IMG/VR virus record: IMGVR_UViG_3300031673_000567 | Span: 1 to 21,198 of that record | Direction: 5' to 3' (one strand) | DNA length: 21,198 bases | Source of the DNA: a virus | Part shown: piece by piece, positions 20,362 through 21,198 of the stretch | How positions within the stretch are numbered: position 1 is the stretch's first letter | Layout: the number at the start of each line of letters is the position of its first letter | Made by a program: the position numbers and the translations under genes | The notes under the pieces: model-generated | Seen by the model: the letters and a program-made list of their open reading frames with translations, nothing else | Database searches by the model: none | What the model was told of the DNA's origin: nothing

Positions 20362-20514
20362 ATGACGGAAGAAGAACTCAAACGCGAAGGCAAATACTCA
20401 GATAAGTATCAGGAAGAACTGGCAGGCTGTTACGCCATTATGCTTGTCGTGACAATAGCCTGTGCGGTTGTCTATGGCGTGGCTAAGGTAGTCACGCTTA
20501 TTAAGGGGGGATAA
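20362..20514 (+). CDS. Small single-pass membrane protein, holin candidate
   Basis: 50 residues from ATG 20362; GGAG is eight bases upstream, within the end of the 3D-domain gene. A charged N-terminal half (TEEELKREGKYSDKYQEEL) is followed by one transmembrane helix (about 21-44, GCYAIMLVVTIACAVVYGVAKV) and a short LIKGG end. A gene this small with one helix, placed right after a peptidoglycan-cleaving enzyme, could be a holin or an anchor, but the sequence is not diagnostic. Confidence 0.6.
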   Translation: MTEEELKREGKYSDKYQEELAGCYAIMLVVTIACAVVYGVAKVVTLIKGG

Positions 20515-20539
20515 CAAAATTTCAGAAAGAGAGAAAACC

Positions 20540-20851
20540 ATGAGCGCAAATCTGGATAGGTTCAATTGCGGTTATACACCAAAAATCCCCGTTGAAGTCG
20601 GAAGCTGCGAAGCGTGCGGCGGCGTTGTCTACGATTACGAGCTTGATAAATGCGAGGCCTGCGATGCACGGATTCATCATGGCTGCGCTGAAGTTTGTGA
20701 CATCTGCGCAAGCTTAGGCTGCAAGGGCTGTGTAAAGGAAGATCCGGAGGATGGGCTGCTGTATTGCGAAGCTTGCAGGCCCGAGCCGGAGAATGACCGT
20801 CCGGCGACGTTAGTGGATGTTGTTAGGGCGGCGACTGAGGGCTTGTCATGA
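20540..20851 (+). CDS. Cys-rich zinc-binding protein (103 residues)
   Basis: Starts after a purine-rich stretch (AGAAAGAGAG). About residues 23-79 hold CEACGG, CEACDARIHHGC, CDICASLGCKGC and YCEACRP: five CxxC-like or Cys/His pairs in the spacing of a RING- or PHD-like double zinc site. Such domains normally mediate protein contacts. Ligase activity should not be assumed in a phage. The C-terminus is an amphipathic helix (ATLVDVVRAATEG). The end overlaps the next gene by four bases. Confidence 0.7.
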   Translation: MSANLDRFNCGYTPKIPVEVGSCEACGGVVYDYELDKCEACDARIHHGCAEVCDICASLGCKGCVKEDPEDGLLYCEACRPEPENDRPATLVDVVRAATEGLS

Positions 20852-21090
20852 TTGGCCAGAAGATAAACACGCTTAAGGAATTAGAAGCGGCAGCGCAGAT
20901 GCGGCAAAGCGTTACTGTGCCGGGAACTACATTTGATAAACCACGTCCTGCAGCTTTTGTGATGAATTTGCAGGGACATATAATCTATCGTCTGTTCTTG
21001 AAGGGCATGTTCGTATACGTAAAAGAATCTAAACCAAAAGGGCCGAAGCCGATGACGTGGCAGGTAAAGGAAAAATCATGCCAAAACTAA
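20848..21090 (+). CDS. Hypothetical small basic protein (80 residues)
   Basis: Starts in an ATGA overlap with the Cys-rich gene. An N-terminal helix (INTLKELEAAAQMRQSVTV) is followed by a beta-like part (AAFVMNLQGHIIYRLFLKGMFVYVKE) and a Pro/Lys-rich end. No motif is recognised. The last 13 bases overlap the HNH gene that follows. Confidence 0.6.
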   Translation: MIGQKINTLKELEAAAQMRQSVTVPGTTFDKPRPAAFVMNLQGHIIYRLFLKGMFVYVKESKPKGPKPMTWQVKEKSCQN

Positions 21091-21198
21091 TCCCATTAAC
21101 GCAGGGTAAATTTGCGATTGTCGATGATGAAGATTACGGGTGGCTTAATCAATGGAAGTGGTTTTCTTACAAAGACAAAAACTCGCCTCATTATTACG
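21078..21198 (+). CDS. HNH/AP2-type homing endonuclease, N-terminal part
   Basis: ATG 21078 with AAAGGA upstream; open to the right edge (40 residues visible). The sequence IPLTQGKFAIVDDEDYGWLN, then QWKWF, is the typical beginning of phage HNH proteins that carry an AP2-like DNA-binding part. The HNH motif itself lies outside the window. It would be the third HNH-type gene here. Confidence 0.75.
   Translation, partial: MPKLIPLTQGKFAIVDDEDYGWLNQWKWFSYKDKNSPHYY

Overview
The window is a stretch of a temperate, long-tailed (lambda-like, siphovirus-type) phage or prophage of a bacterium. The host cannot be named from the sequence. A lipobox protein with a BamE-like pattern hints at a two-membraned host, and the phage integrates at a tRNA-Gly(CCC) gene. 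Base composition is moderate in the tail operon and clearly more AT-rich from about 13.8 to 16.4 kb, where the small accessory and regulatory genes lie.

Layout. (1) 1-13306, plus strand: one tightly packed morphogenesis operon. It runs from a cut gene, head closure, a 17-residue Lys/Arg peptide, an HK97 gp10-like protein, tail terminator, tail tube and a small unknown, to the tail assembly chaperone with a -1 frameshift product, tape measure, two virion structural proteins, a distal tail protein, a Cys-rich gpL/DUF2163-like hub, a tail-tip protein with an N-terminal hydrophobic helix, and a small tail-end protein. (2) 13307-15006, mostly minus strand: a structured non-coding stretch, a lipoprotein, small membrane proteins, and an array of three related tiny ORFs. 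Each array unit also carries, on the plus strand, a sigma70-like promoter and an intrinsic terminator. (3) 15007-15860: a divergent control region with a ribbon-helix-helix (RHH) protein and repeated TTAGG/CCTAA operator-like sites. (4) 15861-17827, plus strand: an HNH protein bracketed by imperfect hairpin repeats, a DUF6166-like protein, a Cys-motif protein and two related 98-residue proteins. (5) 17840-19310: a tyrosine integrase on the minus strand, phased TTGACA repeats, the 3' half of tRNA-Gly(CCC), and a promoter with a structured leader RNA. (6) 19311-21198, plus strand: small membrane proteins, an HNH endonuclease, a frameshifted 3D-domain (lytic transglycosylase-like) gene, a Cys-rich protein and the start of another HNH protein.

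How it works together. The first operon builds the neck and tail; the tape measure predicts a tail of roughly 100 nm by the usual 1.5 angstrom per residue rule. The integrase works on the adjacent site. Only a 3' half of the tRNA is present and phage-like genes lie on both sides, so the site looks like attP of an unintegrated or circularly assembled phage genome, not a prophage end. The RHH protein probably governs the divergent promoter region. The most unusual items are the three-unit promoter/mini-ORF/terminator array at 14.40-14.78 kb, the interleaved inverted repeats at the HNH gene start (15.86 kb), the leader RNA at 19.1-19.3 kb, and the textbook frameshift signal at 4183.
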